This document shows positions 26,270 to 36,201 of a DNA stretch of 64,000 bases, piece after piece. Position 1 is the first letter of the stretch, and every line of letters starts with the position of its first letter. The DNA is from an uncultured Bacteroides sp. (lineage in GTDB: Bacteria > Bacteroidota > Bacteroidia > Bacteroidales > Bacteroidaceae): the NCBI GenBank assembly GCA_949289265.1, contig CASENE010000018.1, positions 29,137 through 93,136 on the forward strand. Direction: 5' to 3'. The notes below the pieces were generated by a model. That model was not told where the DNA came from. It saw nothing but the letters and a program-made list of their open reading frames with translations, and ran no database searches. The position numbers and the translations under genes are program-made.

Positions 26270-27526
26270 ATGGACACACATATATTAGACAGCGGCAACA
26301 CCGCTTGGATCATGATATCCTCCATCCTTGTCTTGCTGATGAGCATACCCGGCATCGCCCTCTTCTACGGCGGCCTGGTGCGGCAGAAGAACGTGCTGAG
26401 CGTCATCATGCAGACGTTGTTCCTCGTGGCCGTGGTCAGCATCCTGTGGGTGGCCTTCGGCTACAGCTGGGCCTTCGGCACCGGCTTCGCCGAGTCGGGC
26501 AACCCGCTGGGCGCCGTCATCGGCGGCTTCGACAAGGCCTTCCTCCACGGCATCGGGCTGGACACGCTGACCACGGGCAACATCCCCGAACTGGCCTTCG
26601 CCATGTTCCAGTGCATGTTCGCCATCATTACCCCCGCCCTCATCCTGGGCGCATTCGCCGAGCGCATCAAGTTCAGCGGCTACGTGGTGTTCATCGTCCT
26701 CTGGGTCATCCTGGCCTACTTCCCCATGGCCCACTGGGTATGGGGCGGCGGCTTCCTGCAGCAGATGGGCGCCATCGACTTTGCCGGTGGCACGGTGGTG
26801 CACATTAACGCGGGCATCTCGGCCCTGGTGATGGCGCTCCTGCTGGGACAACGCGAAGACTACCGCCACGGGCGGCACATCACGCCGCACAACGTCACCT
26901 TCGTCTTCATGGGCACGTCGTTCCTCTGGCTGGGCTGGTTCGGCTTCAACGCCGGCAGCGGGCTGGCAGCCGACGGGCTGGCCGCCAACGCCTTCCTGGT
27001 GACGCACATCGCCACGGCCACGGCCGCCATCACGTGGATAGCCATCGACTGGCTGTGCAACAAGAAACCCACCACGGTGGGCGCCTGCACGGGCGCCGTG
27101 GCCGGACTGGTGGCCATCACCCCGGCGGCAGGCACGGTAGACCTGGCCGGAGCCTTCTGCATCGGCATCATCACCCCCATCGTCTGCTTCCTGATGGTGG
27201 CCGCCGTGAAACCCCGCTTCCACTATGACGACGCGCTCGATGCCTTCGGTGTGCATGGCGTGGGAGGCATCGTGGGTTCCATCCTGACGGGCGTGTTCGC
27301 CACGCAGGCCGTCAGCGGCGAAGGCGGCGTGCAAGGCGCGCTCTACGGCGACTGGCACCAGCTGTGGGTACAGACTGTGGCCACCTTGGTATCCATCGCC
27401 TTCAGCGCCGTCGTCACCTTCGTCCTCTACAAGATTGTGGACCGCCTGGTGGGCATCCGCGTAGACCGGCGCATCGAGGAAGAGGGACTGGACATCTACG
27501 AGCATGGCGAAACGGCCTACAACTGA
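26270..27526 (+). CDS. amt: Ammonium transporter
   Basis: A 418-residue Amt/Rh/MEP channel with about 11 membrane helices (GNTAWIMISSILVLLMSIPG at the start). Conserved segments include FYGGLVRQKNVLS, the pore region GGTVVHINAGISALV with the first twin His, FGFNAGSG and DAFGVHGVGGIVGSIL with the second twin His. There is no evident signal peptide, as in several Amt proteins. It lies between the P-II and glutamine synthetase genes, a classic ammonium-assimilation set. Confidence 0.94.
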   Translation: MDTHILDSGNTAWIMISSILVLLMSIPGIALFYGGLVRQKNVLSVIMQTLFLVAVVSILWVAFGYSWAFGTGFAESGNPLGAVIGGFDKAFLHGIGLDTLTTGNIPELAFAMFQCMFAIITPALILGAFAERIKFSGYVVFIVLWVILAYFPMAHWVWGGGFLQQMGAIDFAGGTVVHINAGISALVMALLLGQREDYRHGRHITPHNVTFVFMGTSFLWLGWFGFNAGSGLAADGLAANAFLVTHIATATAAITWIAIDWLCNKKPTTVGACTGAVAGLVAITPAAGTVDLAGAFCIGIITPIVCFLMVAAVKPRFHYDDALDAFGVHGVGGIVGSILTGVFATQAVSGEGGVQGALYGDWHQLWVQTVATLVSIAFSAVVTFVLYKIVDRLVGIRVDRRIEEEGLDIYEHGETAYN

Positions 27527-27606
27527 CGCCCCTGCCGAAGGGTCGCCAAAGGAATAAAGAGCTTTACTCTAACAACATTATAAACCAACAAATCCAAGAG
27601 ACAACT

Positions 27607-29796
27607 ATGTCAGACTTAAGATTCAGAGTAGTCGAGACGGCGTTCCAGAAACGTCCCGTCGCAGTGACTCCCCCGGCGGAACGCCCCTCGGAGTATTTCG
27701 CCAAGTATGTTTTCAATAGGGACAAGATGTTCCGTTACCTGCCCAGCAAAGTCTTCGCGAAGCTGACGGACGTCATCGACCACGGCGCGCCGCTGGACCG
27801 CAGCATTGCCGACGAAGTGGCCGCCGGCATGAAGAAGTGGGCCATCGAGATGGGCGCCACGCACTACACGCACTGGTTCCACCCCCTGACCGAGGGCACC
27901 GCCGAGAAGCACGACGCCTTCATCGAGCACGACGGCAAGGGAGGCGTGATGGAAGAATTCACCGGCAAACTGCTCGTGCAGCAGGAACCCGACGCCTCCA
28001 GCTTCCCCAACGGAGGCATCCGCAACACCTTCGAGGCACGCGGCTACTCGGCTTGGGATCCCTCGTCGCCCGCCTTCATCGTGGACGACACGCTGTGCAT
28101 CCCCACCATCTTCATTGCCTACACGGGCGAGTCGCTGGACTACAAGGCCCCGCTGCTCAAGGCCCTGCGCGCCGTGGACAAGGCAGCCACCGCCGTCTGC
28201 CACTACTTCAACCCGGACGTGAAGAAGGTCTGCGCTTATCTGGGCTGGGAACAAGAATACTTCCTGGTGGACGAAGGCCTCTACGCCGCGCGTCCCGACC
28301 TGCTGATGACCGGCCGCACCCTCACGGGGCATGACTCTGCCAAGAACCAGCAGCTGGAAGACCACTACTTTGGCGCCATACCGCCCCGCGTGGCCGCGTT
28401 CATGAAAGACCTGGAAATCGAGGCCCTGAAGCTGGGCATCCCCGTCAAGACGCGCCACAACGAGGTAGCCCCCAACCAGTTCGAGCTGGCGCCCGTATTC
28501 GAGGAGTGCAACCTGGCCGTAGACCACAACATGCTCATCATGGCCCTGATGCGCAAGATTGCCCGCAACCACGGTTTCCGCGTCCTCCTGCACGAGAAGC
28601 CCTTCAAAGGCGTCAACGGCAGCGGCAAGCACAACAACTGGAGCCTGGGCACGGACACGGGCATCCTGCTGCACGCGCCCGGCAAGAACCCGGAAGACAA
28701 CCTGCGCTTCATCACCTTCGTGGTGAACACGCTGATGGCCGTCTACCGCCACAACGGCCTGCTGAAGGCCAGCATCTCCAGCGCCACGAACGCGCACCGC
28801 TTGGGAGCCAACGAGGCGCCGCCCGCCATCATCTCGTCCTTCCTGGGCAAGCAGCTGTCGCAAGTGCTGGAACACATCGAGCAGAGCGACAAAGACGAAC
28901 TCATCACCTTGAGCAGCAAGCAGGGCATGAAGCTGGACATCCCGCAGATACCCGAACTGCTCATCGACAATACCGACCGCAACCGCACGTCGCCCTTCGC
29001 CTTCACGGGCAACCGCTTCGAGTTCCGCGCCGTGGGCAGCGAGGCCAACTGCGCCAGCGCCATGATAGCCCTCAACGCCGCCCTGGCCGAACAGCTGACG
29101 GAATTCAAGCACGACGTGGACGAGCTTATCGAACGGGGCGAGCCCAAAATCTCCGCCATCCTCGAAGTGGTGCGCAAGTACATCAAGATATGCAAGCCCA
29201 TACGCTTCGACGGTAACGGCTACAGCGACGAATGGAAGGCAGAAGCCCAGCGACGCGGCCTGGACTGCGAGACCAGCGTTCCCGTCATCTTCGACAACTA
29301 CCTCAGCGAGGCCAGCATCCGCATGTTCGAGTCGACCGGCGTCATGACCCGCAAGGAACTGGAGGCGCGCAACGAGGTGAAGTGGGAAATGTACACGAAG
29401 AAGATACAAATTGAAGCCCGCGTCCTCGGCGACTTGGCCATGAACCACATCATCCCCGTGGCCACGCAATACCAAACCGGCCTCATCGACAATGTATACA
29501 AGATGCACCAGCTCTTCCCCGCCGACAAGGCAGACAAGCTCTCGGCCAAGAACCTGGAGCTTATCGAAGAGATTGCCGACCGCACGGCCTTCATCAAGGA
29601 ACACGTGGACTCGATGGTGGAAGCCCGCAAGGTGGCCAACAAGATTGAGAGCCAGCGCGAGAAGGCCGTGGCCTACCACGACACCATCGTGCCCGCCATG
29701 GAGGAAATCCGCTACCACATCGACAAGCTGGAGCTCATCGTGGACAACCAGATGTGGACGTTGCCCAAGTACAGAGAGCTTCTGTTTATCCGATGA
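27607..29796 (+). CDS. glnN: Glutamine synthetase type III
   Basis: Ligates ammonium to glutamate using ATP. The 729-residue length and the sequence (MSDLRFRVVETAFQKRP..., GATHYTHWFHPLTEGTAEKHD, NEVAPNQFELAPVFEECNLA, HEKPFKGVNGSGKHNNWSLG) identify the GlnN/GSIII family first described in Bacteroides. The open frame extends 81 codons into the amt gene in another frame; the ATG at 27607 starts the family's N-terminus. Last gene of the nitrogen cluster, followed by a terminator. Confidence 0.96.
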   Translation: MSDLRFRVVETAFQKRPVAVTPPAERPSEYFAKYVFNRDKMFRYLPSKVFAKLTDVIDHGAPLDRSIADEVAAGMKKWAIEMGATHYTHWFHPLTEGTAEKHDAFIEHDGKGGVMEEFTGKLLVQQEPDASSFPNGGIRNTFEARGYSAWDPSSPAFIVDDTLCIPTIFIAYTGESLDYKAPLLKALRAVDKAATAVCHYFNPDVKKVCAYLGWEQEYFLVDEGLYAARPDLLMTGRTLTGHDSAKNQQLEDHYFGAIPPRVAAFMKDLEIEALKLGIPVKTRHNEVAPNQFELAPVFEECNLAVDHNMLIMALMRKIARNHGFRVLLHEKPFKGVNGSGKHNNWSLGTDTGILLHAPGKNPEDNLRFITFVVNTLMAVYRHNGLLKASISSATNAHRLGANEAPPAIISSFLGKQLSQVLEHIEQSDKDELITLSSKQGMKLDIPQIPELLIDNTDRNRTSPFAFTGNRFEFRAVGSEANCASAMIALNAALAEQLTEFKHDVDELIERGEPKISAILEVVRKYIKICKPIRFDGNGYSDEWKAEAQRRGLDCETSVPVIFDNYLSEASIRMFESTGVMTRKELEARNEVKWEMYTKKIQIEARVLGDLAMNHIIPVATQYQTGLIDNVYKMHQLFPADKADKLSAKNLELIEEIADRTAFIKEHVDSMVEARKVANKIESQREKAVAYHDTIVPAMEEIRYHIDKLELIVDNQMWTLPKYRELLFIR

Positions 29797-29878
29797 CCAC
29801 ACAAGAAGGACGGAAGAGTCAACTCCCCCGTCCTTCGCGATACGAATAAAATTCTTTTGTTGGTTGTTTTAAGTTTGC

Positions 29879-29917
29879 AAGGAGGGAAACCGCTGCGAAG
29901 TGGGTTCCCTCCTTTTT
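29879..29917 (+). terminator. glnN terminator
   Basis: AAGGAGGGAA at 29879-29888 pairs with TTCCCTCCTT near 29905-29914, followed by a T-run. A second hairpin just upstream (GAAGGACGG at 29805-29813 with 29828-29836) lies directly after the stop codon. Confidence 0.8.
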
Positions 29918-29923
29918 CTGTGG

Positions 29924-30505
29924 TCACTCCACAATCTCCGCGTCTTCCACCTCGGCGCCGTCGGACAGCCTCTGCGGCGACGCGGGCTCCTTGGGACGTT
30001 TCCTCGAGAAGCCGAACCAGTTGACCAGATCGGACAGGGCATACACCAGGCTGCTGACGCCGATGACCACAAATGCCGTAGAGCGTGCCCCCAGCGGATT
30101 GAACAAGGCAAACAGGCCGGCCAGAAGTATCAGCACCGGCACCACGTAGAACCCCGCCGGCACCCGCATCCAACGGCGGGCCGACGAGAGCGAGGCCAGC
30201 TGCTGCACCCCGCCCATCACCAGGATAAAGCCCAACACATAGGTCAGCAAGTCGGCAAAGAAACCCGGCATGGCGATGAGCCACAGCCCGAACAACAGGC
30301 TTCCGATGCCCAACAAGGGGAAACGCACCGGCCGTTCGCCCCGCCAGGCAAAGTAACCGATGATGCTAAGCAAGGAGGGTATCAGGAAAATGACGCCCAC
30401 GGTGATGACCAAGTACTCGGCAGCCTGGTTGGGAAACAAGACCAGCACCAGGCCGATGACCAGCGCGCACACGGCACGCAAGAAAGAATAACTGAACGTT
30501 TTCAT
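29924..30505 (-). CDS. HdeD/DUF308 family membrane protein
   Basis: A 193-residue membrane protein with about six hydrophobic helices in three helix pairs (VCALVIGLVLVLFPNQAAEY, IGSLLFGLWLIAMPGFFADL, GFILVMGGVQQLASL), the repeat pattern of the HdeD/DUF308 family. HdeD in E. coli is linked with acid resistance; the role here is unknown. The C-terminus is a charged cytoplasmic tail. It diverges from the trp operon. Confidence 0.8.
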   Translation of the reverse strand: MKTFSYSFLRAVCALVIGLVLVLFPNQAAEYLVITVGVIFLIPSLLSIIGYFAWRGERPVRFPLLGIGSLLFGLWLIAMPGFFADLLTYVLGFILVMGGVQQLASLSSARRWMRVPAGFYVVPVLILLAGLFALFNPLGARSTAFVVIGVSSLVYALSDLVNWFGFSRKRPKEPASPQRLSDGAEVEDAEIVE

Positions 30506-30599
30506 CGCTGTTTACATAAATAGGATTGTCCGACGCGAAGATACGCTTTTTCGCCTGTCCCCACAAACTATCCGCCCACATTTTCATGCCCTTCCGCCA

Positions 30600-30765
30600 G
30601 CAACAGACTGTATTTCAGCGCATAGTAGAAGTACTACGCCAGGTCGCAGGGACTATAGTCGCAGGTCGCTGAGACTGTAGTCCCCGGCAGCGGGAGATAT
30701 AGTCCCAGCCTGCCGGCAGCGCATCCCCCGTCCGGGCCGCTTCAGCCCCCGGAAGGCGGCGCTCT
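30600..30765. repeat. Leader-bearing GGGA..TCCC palindrome array, copy 2
   Basis: A leader TTTCAGCGCATAGTAG (30613-30628) precedes dyad units centred near 30631, 30655, 30677, 30699 and 30714, about 22 bp apart. Units include GACTATAGTC (30651-30660) and GAGACTGTAGTCCC (30671-30684). The trailer to about 30765 is GC-rich. It sits between the divergent starts of the HdeD-like gene and the trp leader, upstream of the trp promoter. The rest of the 364-bp gap holds only the trp promoter. Confidence 0.8.
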
Positions 30766-30813
30766 GCTCGAATGAAAGAATTACGCCTGCAAAAGTAAAA
30801 AAAGAAAGATTTC

Positions 30814-30845
30814 CTTGGAGGATAAAAACAAACTGCCTATATTTG
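30814..30845 (+). promoter_or_regulatory. trp operon promoter
   Basis: A -7 TATATTTG at 30838-30845 is preceded at 20 bases by CTTG (30814-30817), one mismatch from the TTTG -33 box. Transcription would begin near 30849, about 20 bases before the leader peptide. Confidence 0.7.
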
Positions 30846-30869
30846 CCCCGTCAAGAAAGCAAAAGAGAT

Positions 30870-30932
30870 ATGAAGAAGCAGTTACTAAATACTTTTTGGT
30901 GGTGGCGCCCGTTACAACTCCGACAGTCGTAA
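30870..30932 (+). CDS. trpL: trp operon leader peptide
   Basis: A 20-residue peptide starting MKKQLLNTFWWWRP with three consecutive TGG codons at 30897-30905 and a TAA stop at 30930. It has no role as a protein; its translation senses charged tRNA-Trp. The promoter upstream, the terminator 45 bases downstream and trpB as the next gene support the call. Confidence 0.9.
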   Translation: MKKQLLNTFWWWRPLQLRQS

Positions 30933-30976
30933 GGGAGCAGTGCTCGTATGTACCTACCAAGAACAGAGAAACAGAG

Positions 30977-31008
30977 AGCCCTGTCGCACTTGCGGCAGGG
31001 CTTTTTTA
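30977..31008 (+). terminator. trp attenuator terminator
   Basis: AGCCCTGTCGC at 30977-30987 pairs with 30992-31002 (11 bp including one G-T pair, four-base loop ACTT), followed by a run of six T. trpB starts about 30 bases later. Confidence 0.92.
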
Positions 31009-31039
31009 ATTGACAAACCAATATACACATGCCACAAAT

Positions 31040-32218
31040 ATGAGTTACTTAGTAGACAACAATGGTTATTACGGCGAATTCGGCGGAGCCTTTGTCCCCG
31101 AAATCCTGCACAGATGCGTGGAAGAACTGCAAAAGACCTACCTGCAGGTATTGCAAAGCGACGACTTCCGGCAAGAATATGCCCGGCTGCTGCGCGACTA
31201 TGTGGGACGTCCCTCGCCGCTGTACCTGGCCCGGCGCCTGTCCGAACGCTACGGGTGCAAGATTTACCTGAAGCGGGAAGACCTGAACCACACGGGAGCG
31301 CACAAAATCAACAATGCCATCGGCCAAGTGCTCCTGGCCCGGCGCATGGGCAAGCGGCGCATCATCGCCGAAACGGGAGCCGGACAACACGGAGTGGCCA
31401 CGGCCACGGTGTGCGCCCTGATGAACATGGAGTGCATCGTCTACATGGGCAAGACCGACGTGGAACGCCAGCACATCAACGTGGAGAAGATGCGGATGCT
31501 GGGTGCCAAGGTCGTCCCCGTCACCTCGGGCAACATGACGCTGAAAGATGCCACCAACGAGGCCATACGCGACTGGTGCTGCCACCCGGCCGACACGCAC
31601 TACATCATCGGCTCCACCGTGGGCCCGCACCCCTATCCCGACATGGTGGCCCGGCTGCAGGCAGTCATCAGCGAAGAAATCAGGAAACAGCTGCTGGAGC
31701 ACGAAGGCCGCGAATGCCCGGACTACCTCATCGCCTGCGTGGGCGGCGGAAGCAACGCCGCCGGCACCATCTATCACTACGTGGACAATCCCGACGTGCA
31801 AATCATCCTGGCCGAAGCCGGAGGCAAGGGCGTGGAGACGGGACAGACGGCGGCCACCATCGCCCTGGGACGGCTGGGCATCATCCACGGGGCACGCACC
31901 TATGTCATCCAGGACGAAGACGGGCAGATAGAAGAGCCCTACTCCATCTCGGCCGGACTGGACTATCCCGGCATCGGCCCCATGCACGCCAACCTGGCCC
32001 GGCAGAAGCGCGCCCTCGTGCTGTCCATCAACGACGACGAAGCCATCCGCGCCGCCTACGAGCTGACCCGCCTGGAGGGCATCATCCCGGCCCTGGAAAG
32101 CGCGCACGCCCTGGGCGCCCTGCCCAAGCTGAAGTTCCGCCCGGAAGACGTGGTGGTGCTCACCGTGTCCGGCCGGGGCGACAAGGACATCGAGACCTAC
32201 CTGTCCATGAACCAATGA
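31040..32218 (+). CDS. trpB: Tryptophan synthase beta chain
   Basis: Condenses indole with serine to form tryptophan, with PLP bound to Lys89 in HTGAHKINNAIGQ. Other signatures are AETGAGQHGVATATVCAL and the phosphate-binding CVGGGSNAAGTIYHY. The 392-residue protein starts MSYLVDNNGYYGEFGGAFVPE; ten upstream codons in frame lie in the spacer. It is the first gene of the operon, away from trpA at the end, as usual in Bacteroides. Confidence 0.96.
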   Translation: MSYLVDNNGYYGEFGGAFVPEILHRCVEELQKTYLQVLQSDDFRQEYARLLRDYVGRPSPLYLARRLSERYGCKIYLKREDLNHTGAHKINNAIGQVLLARRMGKRRIIAETGAGQHGVATATVCALMNMECIVYMGKTDVERQHINVEKMRMLGAKVVPVTSGNMTLKDATNEAIRDWCCHPADTHYIIGSTVGPHPYPDMVARLQAVISEEIRKQLLEHEGRECPDYLIACVGGGSNAAGTIYHYVDNPDVQIILAEAGGKGVETGQTAATIALGRLGIIHGARTYVIQDEDGQIEEPYSISAGLDYPGIGPMHANLARQKRALVLSINDDEAIRAAYELTRLEGIIPALESAHALGALPKLKFRPEDVVVLTVSGRGDKDIETYLSMNQ

Positions 32219-32249
32219 CAAACAACCCCTCAACACACTCTGACCACGA

Positions 32250-33655
32250 ATGAAAACCTATCACTACCACACCAACTGCCGCACCCTGCTGGGCGACCTG
32301 CACACGCCGGTCAGCACCTACCTGAAGGTGCGCGACATCTTCCCGCAAAGCGCCCTGATGGAAAGCTCGGACTACCACGGCAGCGAGAACAACCGCTCCT
32401 TCATCGGACTGTGCCCGCTGGCCAGCATCAGCATCAGCCACGGCGCCGTGCTGATGCGCCTGCCCGACGGCCGCCGCGAAGAACGCCCCTTGGCGGAGGA
32501 CTACCGCGTGGAAGACGCGCTGAACGACTTCATCGGCCGCTTCCGCGTGGAGGGCGAATACCGCCAGTACGTCGGCCTGTACGGCTACACCTCGTTCAAC
32601 GCCGTGCGCTACTTCGAGGGCATCCCCGTCAAGGACAGCCGCGAGAGCATCAACGACGCCCCCGACCTCTTATACATATTATATAGATACGTCATCGTCT
32701 TCAACGACTTCCGCAACGAGATGATGCTGCTCGAGCTGCAACCCGACGGGCAGGACAGCGGGCTGGAGCAGGTGCAGAAGGCGATACACAACCGCAACTA
32801 CTCCGTCTACGGCTTCCGCGCCGTGGGGCCCACCACCTCGCCGCTGACCGACGACGAGCACAAGGCCAACATCCGCCGCGGCATCGCCCACTGCCTGCGG
32901 GGCGACGTCTTCCAGATTGTCCTGTCGCGGCGCTTCGAGCAGCAGTACACGGGCGACGACTTCATGCTCTACCGCGCCCTGCGCAGCATCAACCCCTCGC
33001 CCTACCTCTTCTACTTCGACTTCGGCGGCTTCCGCCTGCTGGGCTCCTCGCCCGAGACGCACTGCCGCATCGAAGGACGCCGGGCCTACATCGACCCCAT
33101 CGCCGGGACGACGCGCCGCACGGGCATACCCGACGAAGACGCCGCCAACGCCCGCTACCTGCGCGACGACCCCAAGGAGAACGCCGAACACGTCATGCTG
33201 GTGGACCTGGCCCGCAACGACCTCTCGCGCAACTGCCACGACGTGCGCGTGGACTTCTTCAAGGACATGCAATACTACAGCCACGTCATCCACCTGGTCA
33301 GCCGCGTCAGCGGAGAGCTGGACGAAGGAGCCGACCCCATCCGCGCCTTCATCGACACCGTCCCCGCAGGCACCCTGAGCGGCGCGCCGAAGGTGAGGGC
33401 CATGCAGCTCATCAGCGAGATAGAACCACACAACCGCGGAGCCTACGGCGGATGCATCGGCTTCATCGGGCTGGACGGACAACTCAACCAGGCCATCACC
33501 ATCCGCACCTTCGTCAGCCGCAACGGCGTCCTGTGGTTCCAGGCCGGCGGAGGCATCGTGGCCCGCAGCAACGAGGAATACGAACTGCAGGAAGTAAACA
33601 ACAAACTGGGCGCGCTCAGAAAAGCCATCGAAATGGCAGAAAGGATGCAAGGACT

Positions 33656-33659
<4 letters not shown>
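32250..33659 (+). CDS. trpE: Anthranilate synthase component I
   Basis: With TrpG it turns chorismate and glutamine into anthranilate. The 469-residue protein has the chorismate-binding signatures IDPIAGTTRRTG, EHVMLVDLARNDLSRNC, SGAPKVRAMQLISEIE and GGCIGFIGLDG. An N-terminal motif ESSDYHG near residue 35 resembles the LLES element used in Trp feedback inhibition. Its stop overlaps the trpG start by four bases (ATGA). Confidence 0.95.
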
Positions 33660-34270
<611 letters not shown>

Positions 34271-34273
<3 letters not shown>

Positions 34274-34296
34274 AAAAAGACGCGGGTCTTTTTTCA
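34271..34296 (+). terminator. Terminator-like hairpin inside the trp operon (trpG-trpD)
   Basis: TGAAAAAAGAC at 34271-34281 pairs perfectly with GTCTTTTTTCA at 34286-34296 (loop GCGG). The trpG stop codon is its first three bases. The stem ends in a T-run but is A/T-rich, so it may give partial termination or an RNA-processing site. Confidence 0.6.
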
Positions 34297-34367
34297 AGAG
34301 CGCCGCAGGCTTTCCCCGAATAGACAATAAGACATTGATATACACATAATTATATCGCAGAAAAACA

Positions 34368-35363
34368 ATGAAACAGATACTCACCCGGCTCTTCGCCCAC
34401 GAAGAGCTGACCCAAGAAGAAACCCGCCAACTGATGCTGGACATCAGCCGCGGCCGCTACCCCGAAGCCCAGCTGGCCGCCCTGCTGGCCACGTTCCAGA
34501 TGCGGGGCATCACGGTGGACGAGCTCGTCGGCTTCCGCCAAGCCCTGATGGAGACGCGCGTCCCCATCGACTTCTCGCCCTGGCGCCCCATCGACATCGT
34601 GGGCACGGGCGGCGACGGCAAGAACACGTTCAACATCTCCACGTGCGCCTGCTTCGTAGTGGCCGGCGCCGGATACAAGGTGGCCAAGCACGGCAACTAC
34701 GGGGCCACGTCGGTCAGCGGCGCCAGCAACGTCATCGAAGAGCACGGCATCCGCTTCACCGCCGACCCCGACCGCCTGCGCCGCTCGCTGGAGCAGTGCA
34801 ACCTGGCCTACCTGCACGCCCAGCTGTTCAGCCCCGCCATGAAGAGCGTAGGCCCCGTGCGCCGCCAGCTGGGCGTGCGCACGCTGTTCAACCTGCTGGG
34901 TCCGCTGGTCAACCCCTGCCTGCCCGCCTACCAGCTGCTGGGCGTGGCCGACCTGGCGCAGATGCGTCTCTACACCAACGTCTTCTACCGCCTGGGCATC
35001 GACTTCGCCGTGGTCAACAGCCTGGACAGCTACGACGAAATCTCGCTGACGGACGAGTTCAAGGTGATGACCCGCCACTACGAACGCATCTACCGCCCCC
35101 AGGCCCTGGGCTTCCGCCCGGCGCAGCCCGAAGAACTGTTTGGCGGGCAGACCAAGGCCGACGCGGCCCGCATCTTCGACGACGTGCTCCACCTGCGCGC
35201 CACGCCGGCCCAGACGCAGTGCGTCGTCGTCAACGCCGCCTTTGCCATCCAAATCATGGAGCCGCAGAAGGAGATTGAAGAGTGCATTGCCCTGGCCCGC
35301 GAGTCGCTGGAGAGCCGCCGCGCCCTGCAATGCCTGCAAAAATTCATCGAAATCAACCGCTGA
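34368..35363 (+). CDS. trpD: Anthranilate phosphoribosyltransferase
   Basis: Transfers the phosphoribosyl group of PRPP onto anthranilate. The 331-residue protein has the PRPP/glycine-rich motif GTGGDGKNTFNIST at 79-92 and the anthranilate-site stretch KHGNYGATSVSGASNVIEE. A 94-bp gap with a hairpin separates it from trpG; all other trp junctions are much tighter. Confidence 0.95.
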   Translation: MKQILTRLFAHEELTQEETRQLMLDISRGRYPEAQLAALLATFQMRGITVDELVGFRQALMETRVPIDFSPWRPIDIVGTGGDGKNTFNISTCACFVVAGAGYKVAKHGNYGATSVSGASNVIEEHGIRFTADPDRLRRSLEQCNLAYLHAQLFSPAMKSVGPVRRQLGVRTLFNLLGPLVNPCLPAYQLLGVADLAQMRLYTNVFYRLGIDFAVVNSLDSYDEISLTDEFKVMTRHYERIYRPQALGFRPAQPEELFGGQTKADAARIFDDVLHLRATPAQTQCVVVNAAFAIQIMEPQKEIEECIALARESLESRRALQCLQKFIEINR

Positions 35364-35373
35364 ACATACTGAC

Positions 35374-36201
35374 ATGAGAGACATCCTATCAGACATCATC
35401 CGTAGCAAGAAAGAAGAAGTGGAGCAGGCCAAAGCCCTCGTCTCCCCCGAAGCCCTGCGGCAAGAGGCCGAGGCCTACGTCCGCCTCCATCCGCAAACGC
35501 GCAGCATGCGCCGCAGCCTGGAGTCGTCGGCCACGGGCATCATCGCCGAGTTCAAGCGCCGCTCGCCCTCCAAGGGCTGGCTCCATCCCGAGGCCGACCC
35601 CGCCCTCGTCGCCCCGGCCTACGAACAGGCCGGCGCCTCGGCCCTGTCCATCCTGACGGACACGCCCTTTTTCGGCGGGACGCTGGACGACCTGCGCGCG
35701 GCCCGCCGCCTTGTAGACCTGCCCATCCTGCGCAAGGACTTCGTTATCGACCCCTACCAACTGCTGCAAGCCCGCCTGGCCGGAGCCGACGCCGTGCTGC
35801 TCATCGCCGCCTGCCTCTCGCCCGGACAGTGCCGCGCGCTGGCCGCCGAAGCCCACGCCCTGGGCCTGGAGGTGCTGCTGGAGGTGCATGCCGAAGACGA
35901 ACTGGCCTGCCTCACGCCGGACATCGACATGCTGGGCGTGAACAACCGCCACCTGGGCACCTTCCATACCGACGTGCAGAACTCCCTCCGCCTGGCCGAA
36001 AGCCTGCGCCGGGCCGCCTCCCGCGTCGGCGAGCCCCTGCTGGTGTCGGAAAGCGGCATCTCCTCCCCCGCCACCATCGCCGGGTTGCGCCAGGCCGGCT
36101 TCCGCGGCTTCCTCATCGGCGAGGCCTTCATGAAGACGGCCCGCCCCGGCGAGACGCTGCACGCCTTCATCCAAGACATCCAAACGCAGAGCCAGCCATG
36201 A
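35374..36201 (+). CDS. trpC: Indole-3-glycerol phosphate synthase
   Basis: Closes the indole ring of carboxyphenylamino-deoxyribulose phosphate. The 275-residue TIM barrel has IIAEFKRRSPSKGW (catalytic Lys in the first strand), LPILRKDFVIDPYQLLQARL, LEVHAEDELACL and GVNNRHLGTFHTD. The ATG at 35374 follows trpD by 10 bp, and its stop overlaps trpF by four bases. Confidence 0.95.
   Translation: MRDILSDIIRSKKEEVEQAKALVSPEALRQEAEAYVRLHPQTRSMRRSLESSATGIIAEFKRRSPSKGWLHPEADPALVAPAYEQAGASALSILTDTPFFGGTLDDLRAARRLVDLPILRKDFVIDPYQLLQARLAGADAVLLIAACLSPGQCRALAAEAHALGLEVLLEVHAEDELACLTPDIDMLGVNNRHLGTFHTDVQNSLRLAESLRRAASRVGEPLLVSESGISSPATIAGLRQAGFRGFLIGEAFMKTARPGETLHAFIQDIQTQSQP

Larger units (their letters stand above)
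30849..31008 (+). ncRNA. trp leader RNA with attenuator
   Basis: Transcribed leader between the trp promoter and trpB. It encodes a 20-residue peptide with three adjacent Trp codons and ends in a strong terminator. CGACAG at 30921-30926, inside the peptide gene just before its stop codon, is complementary to CTGTCG (30981-30986) in the 5' arm of the terminator. A ribosome stalled at the Trp codons leaves CGACAG free to disrupt the terminator; one that reaches the stop codon covers it. This fits classical transcription attenuation and probably corresponds to the Bacteroid-trp motif of comparative RNA searches. Confidence 0.85.

Noticed and set aside
27616-29802. Minus-strand open frame of 728 codons over glnN
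   Set aside because: Mirror frame of glutamine synthetase; composition follows the complement of the real codons.
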